64,000 bases of DNA from Bacteroidota bacterium (GCA_024743405.1 JANSWP010000003.1:124001-188000), one strand, 5' to 3'. Positions 1 through 9,559 are shown, counted from the stretch's first letter. Notes: generated by a model from the letters alone, not told the origin. Numbers and translations: made by a program.

Positions 1-2301
1 TTTAGAATTCAACTCGCTCCTGCCGGTGAGTTTTTTAATCCCACAAATGATGAAATTATAGTAAATAATGATCCTCCTTTGACAGATGTTTCTTCTAATG
101 ATGAAGGGGATTATTATCAAATTTCAAGCGATGATGTTCATTTAAGAGTTTATAAAACACCACTAAAGTTTGCTCTATATAATGCTAATGATGAATTGGT
201 ATGGGAAGAAAGTGAGTCACTTTCATTTGGTCAACAAAGTCGTCAAAAACTACAGACTGACCCAGATGAACAATTTTACGGTTGTGGGATGCAAAACGGT
301 TATTTTTCACATAAAGGGAAGAGTATAAAAATTGAAAATATTTACGGCAATTGGGCAGATGGTGATGTCCCAAATCCTGCTCCTTTTTATATGAGTACGG
401 CAGGCTATGGTACTTTTAGAAATACCTTTGAAAGAGGTGAATATGGATTTTTTAATACGGCAGATTTAATGCACCGTGAAAATCATTTTGATGCCTTTTA
501 TTTTTATGGGCCATCATTGAAAGAAGTATTAGAAGGTTACACTTTTATTACAGGGAGACCTTTTATGATCCCTCGTTGGGGTTTAGAATTTGGTGATGCC
601 GACTGTTATAATGATACTGGAACGACGGCAGATGTCATCGATGAAATAGCTCAAAAATATCGAGATTTTGATTTGCCAGGAGGATGGATCTTGCCAAACG
701 ATGGCTACAATTGTGGTTATGAAGACCTCGAATTTGTGGTTGATGAACTACATGATTTGGGTTTTTATACTGGACTTTGGACGGAAGACGGCGTCGGAAA
801 TATCGATTATGAAGTGGGTACAGCGGGCACCCGATGTGTGAAATTAGATGTAGCTTTGGTTGGACCAGGCTACCTATCTGCATTTAATTCTGGAACAAGT
901 GCCTTTAATGGAATTGAAGAATATTCTAATGATCGAGGCTATGTTTGGACGGTTGCTGGTTGGGCTGGAACGCAACGATTTGCGACCATCTGGTCAGGCG
1001 ATCAACATGGAGATTGGGAAAATATTCGATTTCATATTCCAACGGTCATTGGGTCTGGACTTTCAGCCTTTAATTGTGCTACAGGAGATATCGATGGTAT
1101 TTTTAGTGGTAGTCCAAAAACGTATGTTCGTGATCTTCAATGGAAATGTTTTACACCAGCCATGATGACCATTTCCGGTTGGGCACCTACCGGAAAGCAG
1201 CCATGGGCGCATGGCGGAATTTATACAGATATCAACCGTGATTACCTTAAACTAAAAATGCGGCTCACGCCGTATTTATATTCTTATAGTCGAGAAGCGC
1301 ACGAAACAGGAGTGCCAACTGTCAGAGGTATGGTGTTAGAATTTCCAGATGATCCAATCACTTTTGGTACTTATACACAATATCAATTTATGTGTGGAGA
1401 GTCCTTTCTAGTTGCTCCGATTTATGAAAATACAACTACTCGTGATGGAATTTATTTGCCAGAAGGGACTTGGATTGATTACTGGGATGGAACTTCTTAT
1501 GAAGGCTCCATGACCTTGAATGGATATGATGCGCCACTGGAAAAGTTGCCGTTGTTTGTAAAGGCAGGTGCCATTATTCCAATGTACCCAGAAATGTTGC
1601 ATGATCGTGAAAAACCAAAAAATCCGATTACGTTTGATGTTTATCCAAAAGGCAATTCTTCTTTTGAATTGTATGAAGATGATGGCCATAGTCAGGAGTA
1701 TAAAAATGGAGCATTTGTAAAAACGAATATTGAGATGACAGCTCCAGAAAATGGCTTTGATGAACCAATTGTCATCAATGTGGGTGCGAGCAATGGAGAC
1801 TATGACGGTAAATTGAACGCTCGCAGCAATGTTTTTCAGGTTCATATTATCGCAAAACCTACGATTGTTAAACTCAATGATAATCCAATGACTGAATATG
1901 CTAGTCAAACAGACTGGGAAAATGCGACTTCTGGATGGTATTATAATGGGGTAGACAAAATGGGGACAGTCTATGTAAAAACAGCCGACTTATCTGTAGA
2001 TGAGGCCTTTGAGATTCGATTGGAAGAATTGACTTTATCTGCTGATGAAATAGACTTGACTTCTACTATTTCCGTTTCTCCAAATCCAACTTCAGGAAAT
2101 ATTTTTATCAAATCAGTTGATGATTCAACTATTCGAGAGGTAGTTGTTTATTCGTCTAATGGTAAATTCTTGAAACGAATCAAAAATGACATAGGGGTGG
2201 AAGAATTACTAATTAATGTTACAGAATTTGGGAAAAATATTCTGTTTTTAGGTATTTCTTCAGAGAACGGAACTGTGTTTAGAAAAGTAATTATTAATTA
2301 A
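1..2301 (+). CDS. Secreted GH31 family glycosidase with T9SS sorting domain (5' end missing)
   Basis: The reading frame is open from base 1, so the gene starts outside the window; the first possible in-window start (TTG at 79) is not needed. The protein matches glycoside hydrolase family 31 (alpha-glucosidase/alpha-xylosidase/alpha-glucosyltransferase type): an N-terminal beta-sandwich, then the TIM barrel with a candidate nucleophile Asp in KLD (nt 847-849) and a candidate acid/base Asp in WSGDQHGDWENIR (nt 1000-1002), then a distal DUF5110-like beta domain (PLFVKAGAIIPMYP). The last 80 or so residues form a T9SS type A sorting domain beginning VSPNPTSGNIF, so the enzyme is probably exported and anchored on, or released from, the cell surface. 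The exact linkage specificity cannot be read from the sequence. GH31 assignment is firm; substrate is open. Confidence 0.9.
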   Translation, partial: FRIQLAPAGEFFNPTNDEIIVNNDPPLTDVSSNDEGDYYQISSDDVHLRVYKTPLKFALYNANDELVWEESESLSFGQQSRQKLQTDPDEQFYGCGMQNGYFSHKGKSIKIENIYGNWADGDVPNPAPFYMSTAGYGTFRNTFERGEYGFFNTADLMHRENHFDAFYFYGPSLKEVLEGYTFITGRPFMIPRWGLEFGDADCYNDTGTTADVIDEIAQKYRDFDLPGGWILPNDGYNCGYEDLEFVVDELHDLGFYTGLWTEDGVGNIDYEVGTAGTRCVKLDVALVGPGYLSAFNSGTSAFNGIEEYSNDRGYVWTVAGWAGTQRFATIWSGDQHGDWENIRFHIPTVIGSGLSAFNCATGDIDGIFSGSPKTYVRDLQWKCFTPAMMTISGWAPTGKQPWAHGGIYTDINRDYLKLKMRLTPYLYSYSREAHETGVPTVRGMVLEFPDDPITFGTYTQYQFMCGESFLVAPIYENTTTRDGIYLPEGTWIDYWDGTSYEGSMTLNGYDAPLEKLPLFVKAGAIIPMYPEMLHDREKPKNPITFDVYPKGNSSFELYEDDGHSQEYKNGAFVKTNIEMTAPENGFDEPIVINVGASNGDYDGKLNARSNVFQVHIIAKPTIVKLNDNPMTEYASQTDWENATSGWYYNGVDKMGTVYVKTADLSVDEAFEIRLEELTLSADEIDLTSTISVSPNPTSGNIFIKSVDDSTIREVVVYSSNGKFLKRIKNDIGVEELLINVTEFGKNILFLGISSENGTVFRKVIIN

Positions 2302-2355
2302 TTTAATTTTGCCAATTTTTTCAAATTATACCGAAAGGTTTCAAATAAAATTTTT

Positions 2356-5300
2356 ATGAGATTGCGGAAAAGCCAACTATTACTTTGTATTGTAGCTCTC
2401 TTATTTTTTGTATTGTTTTTTCAGTGCAAAGAAGAGCCAAGTACTAATTTATACCCTGAAAAAGTCTTGAATTTGTCTCCTGAAAAGGCAATGGAATTGA
2501 GCCAGAAAATTAGACAAAAAGTGGCTGCAAAAGTGGTTGATGGATTAGAATTGACCTTGTGGGCTTCTGATTCTTTGGTGACGGATCCAATTGCGATCAG
2601 CATGGATGATAAAGGTGGTATTTACTATACCCAAGGGACTCGTTTGGAACATTCTGAGTTTGATATTCGAGGGCATCGAGATTGGATGACAGCTTCTATT
2701 TCTTTTGAATCGGTAGAAGATAGACGTGCTTTTTTGAGAGAACAACTAGATCCTGCTAAAAGTAAAGAAAATGAAAAGATAATTGAGGATTTAAATGAGG
2801 ATGGCAATCATGATTGGTACGATTTATTAGTTGAAAAAGAATCTGTCTGGTATGTAACAGATGAAACTGGCGATGGAGTAGCGGATAGGTCGAAGATGTT
2901 TATTGAAGATTTTAATGAAGAAATTTCTGATTTGGCGAATGGCGTTTTGTTCCATGAAGACGAAGTATTTATAGCTATAGGTCCTGACTTATGGAGAACA
3001 AAAGATTTGAATGGTGATGGAATCGCCGATGAGAAAGAGTCTATTAGTCATGGTTGGGCAGTACATATTGGATTTGGGGCACATGGAATGTCAGGAGTGA
3101 CCGTTGGACCCCAAGGTAGAATTTGGTGGGGTATTGGAGACATTGGAATGAATGTAATTGATAAGGATGGTAATCAATGGAAATACCCAAATCAAGGAGT
3201 CATTGTTCGGTGCGACCGAGATGGAAGTAATTTTGAGGTTTTTGCAATGGGCGTTCGGAATACGCATGAGTTTGTTTTTGATGATTACGGTAATTTGATT
3301 TCTGAAGATAATGATGGAGATCACCCCGGAGAAAGAGAACGATTGGTGTATCTTCCTTATGGATCAGATAGTGGCTGGCGCGCCAATTGGCAATATGGAA
3401 AATATACGGATCCAAAGAATAACAAATATAAAGTTTGGATGGATGAAAAGCTCCATATTCCTCGTTGGGAGGGGCAAGCGGCTTATATTACGCCGCCCAT
3501 AATGAATTACGTGAATGGACCCACGGGAATGGTTTATAATCCAGGAACGGGTTTGGGCGAAAAATGGAAAAACCACTTTTTCATTGCTGAGTTTAGAGGT
3601 TCTCCTGCCAATTCACCGATTCATGCTTTTACATTAATACCGAAAGGCGCAAGTTTTGAGATGGATACTACAATTGAAGTGGTTAAAGGTGTCTTACCAA
3701 CGGGTATAAGGTTTGGTCCAGATGGTGCTTTGTATTTTGCAGATTGGGTTGATGGATGGGGGGTGAAAGAGCAAGGTCGAATATGGAAACTAGATGTTCC
3801 TGGAGGTGAAAATGATCCTATTAGAAAAGAAGTCAAACAAATTTTAGCCGCTAATTTTAAAGAAAAAAATGAAGAAGTATTAGGAGAATTATTAGGTCAC
3901 ACAGACCAAAGGATTCGACAGAAAAGTCAATTTGAATTAGCGAAAAGAGGGGAGGCAGGATTGTCAATCTTTAAAATGATTTCAACCTCCAAAGCACCTC
4001 AATTAGCTCGGATTCATTCCTTATGGGGAATGGCACAAATGGCACGAAACAATGCTCAAATTGCACAAAATTTGCCTGCTTTTTTGGATGACCAAGATCC
4101 TGAATTGATTGCGCAAGCAGCAAAAATGATTGGAGATCTTCGATCTAAAGGGGTAGGGGATAAATTAATTTCTTTACTAAAACACGAGTCTTTACGAATT
4201 CAGTTTTTTGCGGCGGAAGCTTTAGGACGTACTGGAGATGAAACTGGGTTTCAACCTGTATTAGATATGTTGATAGCGAATGATGACAAAGATGCATGGT
4301 TGAGACATGCAGGAATCTTAGCCTTGGCTTCTATGGATCAAGCTGATCAACTAATTGGATTGAAGAACCATGAATCAAGACCGGCTCGTATCGCTGCAGT
4401 GGTAGCCTTGAGAAGGATGAAACATTCTGGTGTTTCCGAATTTTTAAAAGATACAGATGAATATATCGTTACGGAAGCAGCCAGAGCGATAAATGATGAT
4501 TTTTCCATTCCGGAAGCGTTGCCTGCTTTAGCAAATTTATTGAATGACACTCCTTTTGAAAATGAACCATTAATCCGTCGTGCCATTAATGCGAATTTGA
4601 GGTTAGGGCAGTCAGAGCATTTACAAAATGTGGTTAGGTATGTTATGAATTCGGATGCTCCAGAAATACTTCGTGCTGAGGCTATAGCAACTTTGAGTAC
4701 TTGGGCAGCACCTTCTCCTTTAGATCGAGTCGATGGTCGAAAAAGGAAATTCAACGCAAGAGATGCGGAAGCTGTAAAATTGGCTTTTGAGCCTATTGTG
4801 GATAAAGGACTCAAGGATAATAATTTGATTCAAATCGCTTTAATAAAAGGAATCAATTATTTGAAATTAGAAAAACGAAGTCCTGAGTTATTCAATTTAT
4901 TCAAAAATAGTAATGCTTCGGCAGTTAAGCTACAGGTTTTGGAATCATTGAATGCGTTAAATACATCTGAATTAGCTAGTGTCTTAGAATTGGCTTTGGA
5001 AGATAAAACATCGGCTGTTCGTTCAAAGGCTTTACAAATATTGCCAGAAACGAATTTGCCAGTTGAGCAAGTTCAAAGTCTTTTTGGGAAAATTTTAAAG
5101 AATGGAACTGTAGAAGAAAAGCAAGCAGTTTTTGCTGCGTTGGGGAAATTAAAGGGTTCAGAGGTTACTCGATTATTAGATGAAAATTTGGAGGACTTAA
5201 TTGCCGGAAACATACAACCAGAAATTCAGTTGGATATAATAGAGGCAATTGAAAACCAAGAAGATAAAACACTTAGTACTAAATTGGCATCTTACCAAAA

Positions 5301-5787
5301 TGCCAAACCCAAAGATGATCCGATAGCCCTTTATCGAGAAGCATTATTTGGTGGGAACGCTCAAAAGGGGCGTCAATTATTTTCTGAGCATGAGGCTGCT
5401 CAATGTACGCGCTGTCACCGAATTTGGGAATGGGGAGGCGATGCGGGACCAAGCTTAATGGGTGTTGGAAATCGTTTGTCAAAAGAGGCTTTGTTATTAT
5501 CAATGGTTGATCCAAGTGCTGAATATTCCTCAGGTTATGCCGTTGCAATGATAGAATTAAAAAATGGGGAATCTACTGCGGGGATCGTTCAAGAAGAAAC
5601 AGATACCTACATTACCCTTAAACTAGGAAAAGATGCGGTACAAACCGTTGAAAAGGCTGATATAGCCAAAAAAGAGTATGCGCCTTCAGCGATGCTTCCT
5701 ATGGCAGATATTTTAACAAAAAGAGAAATGCGAGACATGGTGGCCTTTTTGAGTGGGTTGAAAAAATCCGAGGCAGTAGATTTTTGA
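2356..5787 (+). CDS. Lipoprotein: dehydrogenase-like beta-propeller, HEAT repeats, cytochrome c
   Basis: This 1143-aa protein starts with a lipoprotein signal whose lipobox Cys is residue 24 (LFFQC). Residues about 60-490 resemble the membrane-bound dehydrogenase/PVC-type beta-propeller (GDGVADRS, NGVLFHEDEVFIA, GMNVIDKDG, GPDGALYFADWVDGWG). Residues about 500-960 are HEAT-like helical repeats. The C-terminal 140 residues are a c-type cytochrome with CTRCH (first Cys at residue 1017) and a Met-rich distal region (AMLPMADIL). This matches the family of putative heme-binding dehydrogenases that are abundant in Planctomycetes and Bacteroidota and are thought to oxidise sugars or alcohols in the periplasm. 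The substrate is unknown. It follows the GH31 gene by 54 bp on the same strand, so a joint role in carbohydrate use is possible but is only an inference. Confidence 0.85.
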   Translation: MRLRKSQLLLCIVALLFFVLFFQCKEEPSTNLYPEKVLNLSPEKAMELSQKIRQKVAAKVVDGLELTLWASDSLVTDPIAISMDDKGGIYYTQGTRLEHSEFDIRGHRDWMTASISFESVEDRRAFLREQLDPAKSKENEKIIEDLNEDGNHDWYDLLVEKESVWYVTDETGDGVADRSKMFIEDFNEEISDLANGVLFHEDEVFIAIGPDLWRTKDLNGDGIADEKESISHGWAVHIGFGAHGMSGVTVGPQGRIWWGIGDIGMNVIDKDGNQWKYPNQGVIVRCDRDGSNFEVFAMGVRNTHEFVFDDYGNLISEDNDGDHPGERERLVYLPYGSDSGWRANWQYGKYTDPKNNKYKVWMDEKLHIPRWEGQAAYITPPIMNYVNGPTGMVYNPGTGLGEKWKNHFFIAEFRGSPANSPIHAFTLIPKGASFEMDTTIEVVKGVLPTGIRFGPDGALYFADWVDGWGVKEQGRIWKLDVPGGENDPIRKEVKQILAANFKEKNEEVLGELLGHTDQRIRQKSQFELAKRGEAGLSIFKMISTSKAPQLARIHSLWGMAQMARNNAQIAQNLPAFLDDQDPELIAQAAKMIGDLRSKGVGDKLISLLKHESLRIQFFAAEALGRTGDETGFQPVLDMLIANDDKDAWLRHAGILALASMDQADQLIGLKNHESRPARIAAVVALRRMKHSGVSEFLKDTDEYIVTEAARAINDDFSIPEALPALANLLNDTPFENEPLIRRAINANLRLGQSEHLQNVVRYVMNSDAPEILRAEAIATLSTWAAPSPLDRVDGRKRKFNARDAEAVKLAFEPIVDKGLKDNNLIQIALIKGINYLKLEKRSPELFNLFKNSNASAVKLQVLESLNALNTSELASVLELALEDKTSAVRSKALQILPETNLPVEQVQSLFGKILKNGTVEEKQAVFAALGKLKGSEVTRLLDENLEDLIAGNIQPEIQLDIIEAIENQEDKTLSTKLASYQNAKPKDDPIALYREALFGGNAQKGRQLFSEHEAAQCTRCHRIWEWGGDAGPSLMGVGNRLSKEALLLSMVDPSAEYSSGYAVAMIELKNGESTAGIVQEETDTYITLKLGKDAVQTVEKADIAKKEYAPSAMLPMADILTKREMRDMVAFLSGLKKSEAVDF

Positions 5788-5874
5788 TCCAAGCTTTCGA
5801 AAATTTCTTTCTGTTCTAGTAAACAAAAACACTTTCTTTCGCTTTTGTTTCTAATTCAATAACAAAACGAATCA

Positions 5875-6852
5875 GTGCCGATCATAAAAAGTCAATATCT
5901 ACCGAAGCATTCTTTTTTTAAAAATGCTCATATCAATACGGTTTATGCCTCTCTTTTAAGGTGGATTCCTCGAGTGAAATTTGAAAGGGAGCGGCTTGAG
6001 TTGCCTGATGGTGATTTTTTGGACTTAGATTGGTCTAAAGTAGGTGGTCGAAAGTTGATTATCATTTTTGCTGGGCTAGAGGGGAAATCCAATAGCTTAT
6101 ATTCTAGGGCTGCTATTCGGCATTTCAATAAAATGGGTTGGGATGCCTTGGGGATGAATTATCGTGGTTGTAGTGGGGAACCCAATCGATTGCTTTGTGG
6201 GTACCATATGGGAGCTAGTGAGGACGTAAAATATACGGTTGAACATGCTTTAAGTAAAGATGTTTATGATGAAATTGTCCTTATTGGTTATAGTTTGGGA
6301 GGTAATTTAGCCTTAAAATATATTGGTGAGGAGGGATCTAATCTGCCTAAGCAGGTCAAATCAACTATTGCTTTTTCTGTCCCTATAGACATTCAAAAAA
6401 GTGATGAGCGCATGAATAAGTGGTACAATTGGCATTATTTGAAGTGGTTTATGTTTCCTTTAAATTATAAAGCAAACCAAAAAAAGCGCCTTTATCCAAC
6501 CCAATTAAAATCATACAAAGGCTTCTTTATGTCTGGCAATTTTGTCTATTTTGATACCCATTTTACTGCTCCTGCCAATGGTTATAAAACGGCTGAAGAA
6601 TATTGGAAGGCAAGTAGTTGTGCACCTTATTTAAAAGATATTAATATTCCAGTTTTGATTGTTGCGTCATTAGACGATACTTTTATTTCTGACAATTGTT
6701 ATCCCATTAAAGAAGCCCAAGAAAATCCGAATTTATTTTTGGAAATGCCAAAATATGGAGGGCATTGTGGTTTTATCAGTCAGTTTTTTGAGAAAGTGAG
6801 CTGGATGGAAAAAAGAGCCTATGAGTTTGTCAAGGGAGGAGGAAATAAATAA
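5875..6852 (+). CDS. YheT-family alpha/beta hydrolase
   Basis: A 325-aa alpha/beta hydrolase of the YheT/ABHD1-3 type. The start is a GTG giving MPIIKSQYLPK, followed by the family's N-terminal NAHINTVYASLLR motif. The nucleophile elbow is GYSLGGNLALKY (Ser near residue 143), the acid is probably the Asp in ASLDDTFIS, and the His lies in YGGHCGFISQ near the C-terminus. Family members are putative carboxylesterases of unknown physiological substrate. The last codons (GGGNK and stop) lie inside the left arm of a long inverted repeat (6834-6910), so the natural end of this protein may have been reshaped by that repeat. Confidence 0.85.
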   Translation: MPIIKSQYLPKHSFFKNAHINTVYASLLRWIPRVKFERERLELPDGDFLDLDWSKVGGRKLIIIFAGLEGKSNSLYSRAAIRHFNKMGWDALGMNYRGCSGEPNRLLCGYHMGASEDVKYTVEHALSKDVYDEIVLIGYSLGGNLALKYIGEEGSNLPKQVKSTIAFSVPIDIQKSDERMNKWYNWHYLKWFMFPLNYKANQKKRLYPTQLKSYKGFFMSGNFVYFDTHFTAPANGYKTAEEYWKASSCAPYLKDINIPVLIVASLDDTFISDNCYPIKEAQENPNLFLEMPKYGGHCGFISQFFEKVSWMEKRAYEFVKGGGNK

Positions 6853-6910
6853 CCTACCCAAATTTTATGAAAAATAACAAGTAAAATGGGTAGGTTATAT
6901 TTTTCCTCCC
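6834..6910. repeat. 3'-end hairpin repeat, copy A (short form, no core)
   Basis: Inverted repeat with a left arm at 6834-6860 beginning GGGAGGAGGAAATAAATAAC and a right arm at 6887-6910 ending TTTTTCCTCCCC; the shared inner stem is AACCTACCCA/TGGGTAGGTT. The loop is only about 26 nt and lacks the conserved core seen in copies D (9005-9169) and E (36980-37139), whose arms are almost identical. The stop codon of the YheT gene (6850-6852) lies in the left arm. The position suggests a terminator or mRNA 3'-end structure. Confidence 0.8.
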
Positions 6911-6955
6911 CCTAACTCCTAAACTTTAGGGTCAAGAATTACGGAAATCTTTAAA

Positions 6956-7795
6956 ATGAAGATCGCGAGCACTTTTCAATTCGAAAATATTCAAGGGTTC
7001 AAGTTTGGATCGAATCCTTTTGGTCAACCGAAAATGTTTGCTCATGTTTATTTTATTGATGGATTGTTGATTGATACAGGTCATCGTAATATGAGAAAGG
7101 AGATAATGAAATTATTACATTCATTGCCTGTCCATCAAATATATATCACGCATCATCATGAAGACCATACGGGTAATTTGAAACAACTCCAAGATCACTT
7201 CAAATGTCCAACTTATGCGTCATCTATGTGCGTCGAATTAATGAAAAAACCGCCTAAAATTAGTCCTGCCCAGTGGATGACCTGGGGAAACCGACCAGCA
7301 AATTTTAATATTCAGATCCAGGAAAATCATCTTAAAACCCCAAACTATTGTTTTGAGATTATCCCGATTCCAGGACATGCCGTTGATATGGTTTGTTTAT
7401 TTGAAAGAGAAAAAGGCTGGTTGTTTTCAGCTGATTTATGGGTGCATGATTATATTAGATATTTTATGCATGCGGAGAGTATGAGGCAACAAATTGAGTC
7501 CATGAAAAAGGTATTAACATTAGATTTTGAGGTGATGTTATGCAGTCACAATCCTCAATTTAAAAATGGCAAAAACCGATTGGAAAAGAAGCTTCAATTT
7601 TTTGAAGATTTTTATGGGGAAGTAGCAAAGTTAAATCATCAGGGGTATTCTATTTCTTCAATTATTAGAGAAATGAATTTGAAAAGAAGTTGGCAAATAC
7701 GAATTTTGTCATTAGGTGAATTATCAACGATCAATATGGTGAGATCGGTGATTCGAGATGAGGAAAGTAGGCTTGGAAATCTGTTTTATAAATAA
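6956..7795 (+). CDS. MBL-fold metallo-hydrolase
   Basis: A 279-aa metallo-beta-lactamase-fold protein. The metal-binding motif is THHHEDHTGN (nt near 7150), followed by GHAVDMVCL (second His) and FSADLWVHD (bridging Asp), then CSHNP near residue 198. Together these fit a dinuclear-metal hydrolase of the glyoxalase II-like group. The C-terminal 70 residues are helical, as in LACTB2-like members. The substrate is not predictable. It follows the YheT gene by 103 bp on the same strand, separated by hairpin A, and its own stop codon lies in the half-repeat B. Confidence 0.85.
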   Translation: MKIASTFQFENIQGFKFGSNPFGQPKMFAHVYFIDGLLIDTGHRNMRKEIMKLLHSLPVHQIYITHHHEDHTGNLKQLQDHFKCPTYASSMCVELMKKPPKISPAQWMTWGNRPANFNIQIQENHLKTPNYCFEIIPIPGHAVDMVCLFEREKGWLFSADLWVHDYIRYFMHAESMRQQIESMKKVLTLDFEVMLCSHNPQFKNGKNRLEKKLQFFEDFYGEVAKLNHQGYSISSIIREMNLKRSWQIRILSLGELSTINMVRSVIRDEESRLGNLFYK

Positions 7796-7831
7796 CAAGT
7801 AAAAGGGTTAGGTTATATTTTTCCTCTTCCC
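7788..7831. repeat. 3'-end hairpin repeat, copy B (right half only)
   Basis: Carries the right half of the repeat seen at 6834-6910: ATAAATAACAAGTAAAA followed by GGTTAGGTTATATTTTTCC. The left arm is missing, so it cannot form the large hairpin. The TAA stop of the MBL-fold gene falls in the AAATAACAAG segment. It is probably a decayed or truncated copy. Confidence 0.65.
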
Positions 7832-7852
7832 TGAGTAGGTTTTTAAAAAGAA

Positions 7853-8617
7853 TTGAAAATTCAAACAAGTGAAAATATGCAGGAGAAACTGTCTGAAAAA
7901 CAGGTTTTTAACGAAATAATTCGAGGCTATCGAATTGTGATTAATGATCGTTATCAATATAAAAACCTCAAAGAAAAATACCAATTACCCAATTCATTTG
8001 ATGCCGAAAGGGTAGCCCTTTTTCGCAATTATTTTTTGGACAATCTCTATCCTGATATTGAAAAAAGAGAAGAACTCAATGATGCTTTTGACAGTCTAGA
8101 TAATTACATAAAAAAGCCTGAGAAACTACTTCGCTTAATAATAGATTCGGGAAGCTTGATTTTTAAATATGGCAGGCATTTACCGGGCATTTCAAAGGCA
8201 GGCATTAGAGCATTAAAGTCTTTTGTAACCGCGAATAGGTTTGAAAGTAAATTAGTCGAAAAAGCCCTTGAATTTCAATTAGCGCCTCCTTATAAAAAGG
8301 AGGAACTTGATATTCTAATAAAGTCGCTTTCATTCAAAGAAATTGAAGAATTTATTGATAGTACAAAGGTCTTATTTGAGACTTTGAACGATCGAGTGAT
8401 GGTTAAGAAAATTATTGAAATCGTTCAATATTTAATCAATAGAATGAAAAAACATCCGGAGGTTTATTCGGCTGTGGAAATTAGAGGGTTAGAGATAGGC
8501 TTTGAGATTATTGAGCAAGGCAACATTTTATTTGAACAACTTCCGAAAGCCGACCAAGAACAGATTTTTGATTTTGTAGTTAAAATTGAAAGGGATGTTT
8601 TAGAAGTTTTATTCTAA
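7853..8617 (+). CDS. Uncharacterised helical protein
   Basis: A protein of up to 254 aa that I do not recognise. The frame can start at TTG 7853; an in-frame ATG at 7877 (residue 9) is an equally plausible start. The sequence is rich in Lys, Glu, Ile and Phe and looks entirely helical, with no signal peptide or membrane segment, which suggests a soluble cytoplasmic protein. No catalytic motif is evident. It lies 57 bp downstream of the MBL-fold gene and ends at a strong hairpin (8624-8654). Confidence 0.65.
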   Translation: MKIQTSENMQEKLSEKQVFNEIIRGYRIVINDRYQYKNLKEKYQLPNSFDAERVALFRNYFLDNLYPDIEKREELNDAFDSLDNYIKKPEKLLRLIIDSGSLIFKYGRHLPGISKAGIRALKSFVTANRFESKLVEKALEFQLAPPYKKEELDILIKSLSFKEIEEFIDSTKVLFETLNDRVMVKKIIEIVQYLINRMKKHPEVYSAVEIRGLEIGFEIIEQGNILFEQLPKADQEQIFDFVVKIERDVLEVLF

Positions 8618-8623
8618 AAGAAA

Positions 8624-8654
8624 GAGGTGAAAGATTGTCAAAACCTTTCACCTC
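8624..8654. terminator. Hairpin between convergent genes
   Basis: A perfect 10-bp stem, GAGGTGAAAG (8624-8633) with CTTTCACCTC (8645-8654), sits between the convergent genes ending at 8617 and 8670. No strong T-tract follows, so a bidirectional terminator or transcript-end stabiliser is inferred from position. Confidence 0.6.
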
Positions 8655-8669
8655 CAAATATCTAAGTTC

Positions 8670-8912
8670 CTAAACCAATTCGCCAACATTGCGATAATTT
8701 CTTCGGTCTTTCATATATTCTTCAACTGTTTTTTCAAAAATCAACTCTGTTTTCATGCCACCACTCATACTCCAATTGTGATAATTCGGCTGAAGAACTT
8801 GAACCAATCTCCAGCCATCTTCAGCATAATCATTAATAGTTTCGTACATGTCTTCTTCAGGTTTTCCAGTCCAAACACTGTGTTTAATTCGAACGATTTT
8901 GTACTTATACAT
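8670..8912 (-). CDS. DUF4177-type small protein
   Basis: An 80-aa protein beginning MYKYKIVRIKHSV. The pattern YKIV...DYAEDGWRLVQVLQP...ELIFEK is that of DUF4177, a family of small cytoplasmic proteins with unknown role. There is no signal peptide. It is a single gene: the downstream side faces a convergent gene, and the upstream side holds hairpin repeat D. Confidence 0.7.
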   Translation of the reverse strand: MYKYKIVRIKHSVWTGKPEEDMYETINDYAEDGWRLVQVLQPNYHNWSMSGGMKTELIFEKTVEEYMKDRRNYRNVGELV

Positions 8913-9004
8913 ATTAGGTCGTTTTAGTTAAAAATGAATTGTGAAGATGCTTGATTTGGACTTGAACTTCCATTCTTTACGGTAAACCCAAGAAGATTTT
9001 CGAT

Positions 9005-9169
9005 TAAGGGAGGAGGAAATAAATAACCTACCCAAATTTTAGGAAGTAATTTTTTTTTAGATGAGGCAAAAAACACAGACATACCCATAGGTATGGCGAG
9101 TATTTTTAACGATGCATAATGGAAAAATAGCAAGTAAAATGGGTAGGTTATATTTTTCCTGCTCCCTTA
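9005..9169. repeat. 3'-end hairpin repeat, copy D (long form with core)
   Basis: A 165-nt near-palindrome. The left arm at 9005-9034 starts TAAGGGAGGAGGAAATAAAT and the right arm at 9140-9169 ends TTTTTCCTGCTCCCTTA; 24 of 27 positions between GGG and CCC pair. Between the arms is a core at about 9060-9113: GAGGCAAAAA, then ACACAGA, then a small stem CATACC-cata-GGTATG, then GCGAGTATTTTTAACGA. The right arm abuts the stop codon of the minus-strand DUF1330 gene (9170-9172). Copies E, F and G share the core. Confidence 0.85.
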
Positions 9170-9559
9170 TTATGGCTTTGTTGCTATTAATCCCCCATAT
9201 TCTAATGCTATTATCCGATCATGAGCTATAGCAGCATAGGCTTTACTTGTTGCCATATTTAGAAAATGCTGAACAGAAGGATATTGTACTAAAAAAATAG
9301 AATCTGGAATGGTTTCACTGTCACCGATTATCATATTTTTTACATCTCCTTTCCATATTAGTTGACCCCCATTTTTCTGTAAAAGTGGTGTTACATTTTT
9401 CATGTACCGGCTATAAGCTTCTTTACCAGTTTCATCTCCATTTCCACTTTTTGCTTTAAATTTTAAGATGTTGACCATTACGACAGGCGTATCCGCGGGG
9501 TAATTCATTAGATCCTTAATCTGTTCTTTTGATGCCAGAACATGGTTAGTTAAATTCAT
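9170..9559 (-). CDS. DUF1330-like dimeric alpha/beta-barrel protein
   Basis: About 129 aa from the ATG at 9559 (MNLTNHVLASKEQ). The frame extends upstream to 9640, but the extra 27 residues look non-coding and unlike the family. VVMVNILKFKAKSG, KEAYSRYMKNVTPLL, GQLIWKGDV and FLVQYPSVQHFLNM match the DUF1330/ferredoxin-like fold of small dimeric alpha/beta-barrel proteins. The function is unknown. Its stop codon is directly followed by hairpin repeat D. Confidence 0.7.
   Translation of the reverse strand: MNLTNHVLASKEQIKDLMNYPADTPVVMVNILKFKAKSGNGDETGKEAYSRYMKNVTPLLQKNGGQLIWKGDVKNMIIGDSETIPDSIFLVQYPSVQHFLNMATSKAYAAIAHDRIIALEYGGLIATKP

Noticed and set aside
1408-1908. A 166-codon minus-strand open frame inside the GH31 gene
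   Set aside because: It lies fully antisense to a well supported enzyme and has no recognisable motifs; the composition follows the opposite strand's codons.
4347-4814. A 155-codon minus-strand open frame inside the HEAT-repeat region
   Set aside because: It is antisense to repetitive helical coding sequence, and its Ala/Ser-rich translation is the expected shadow.
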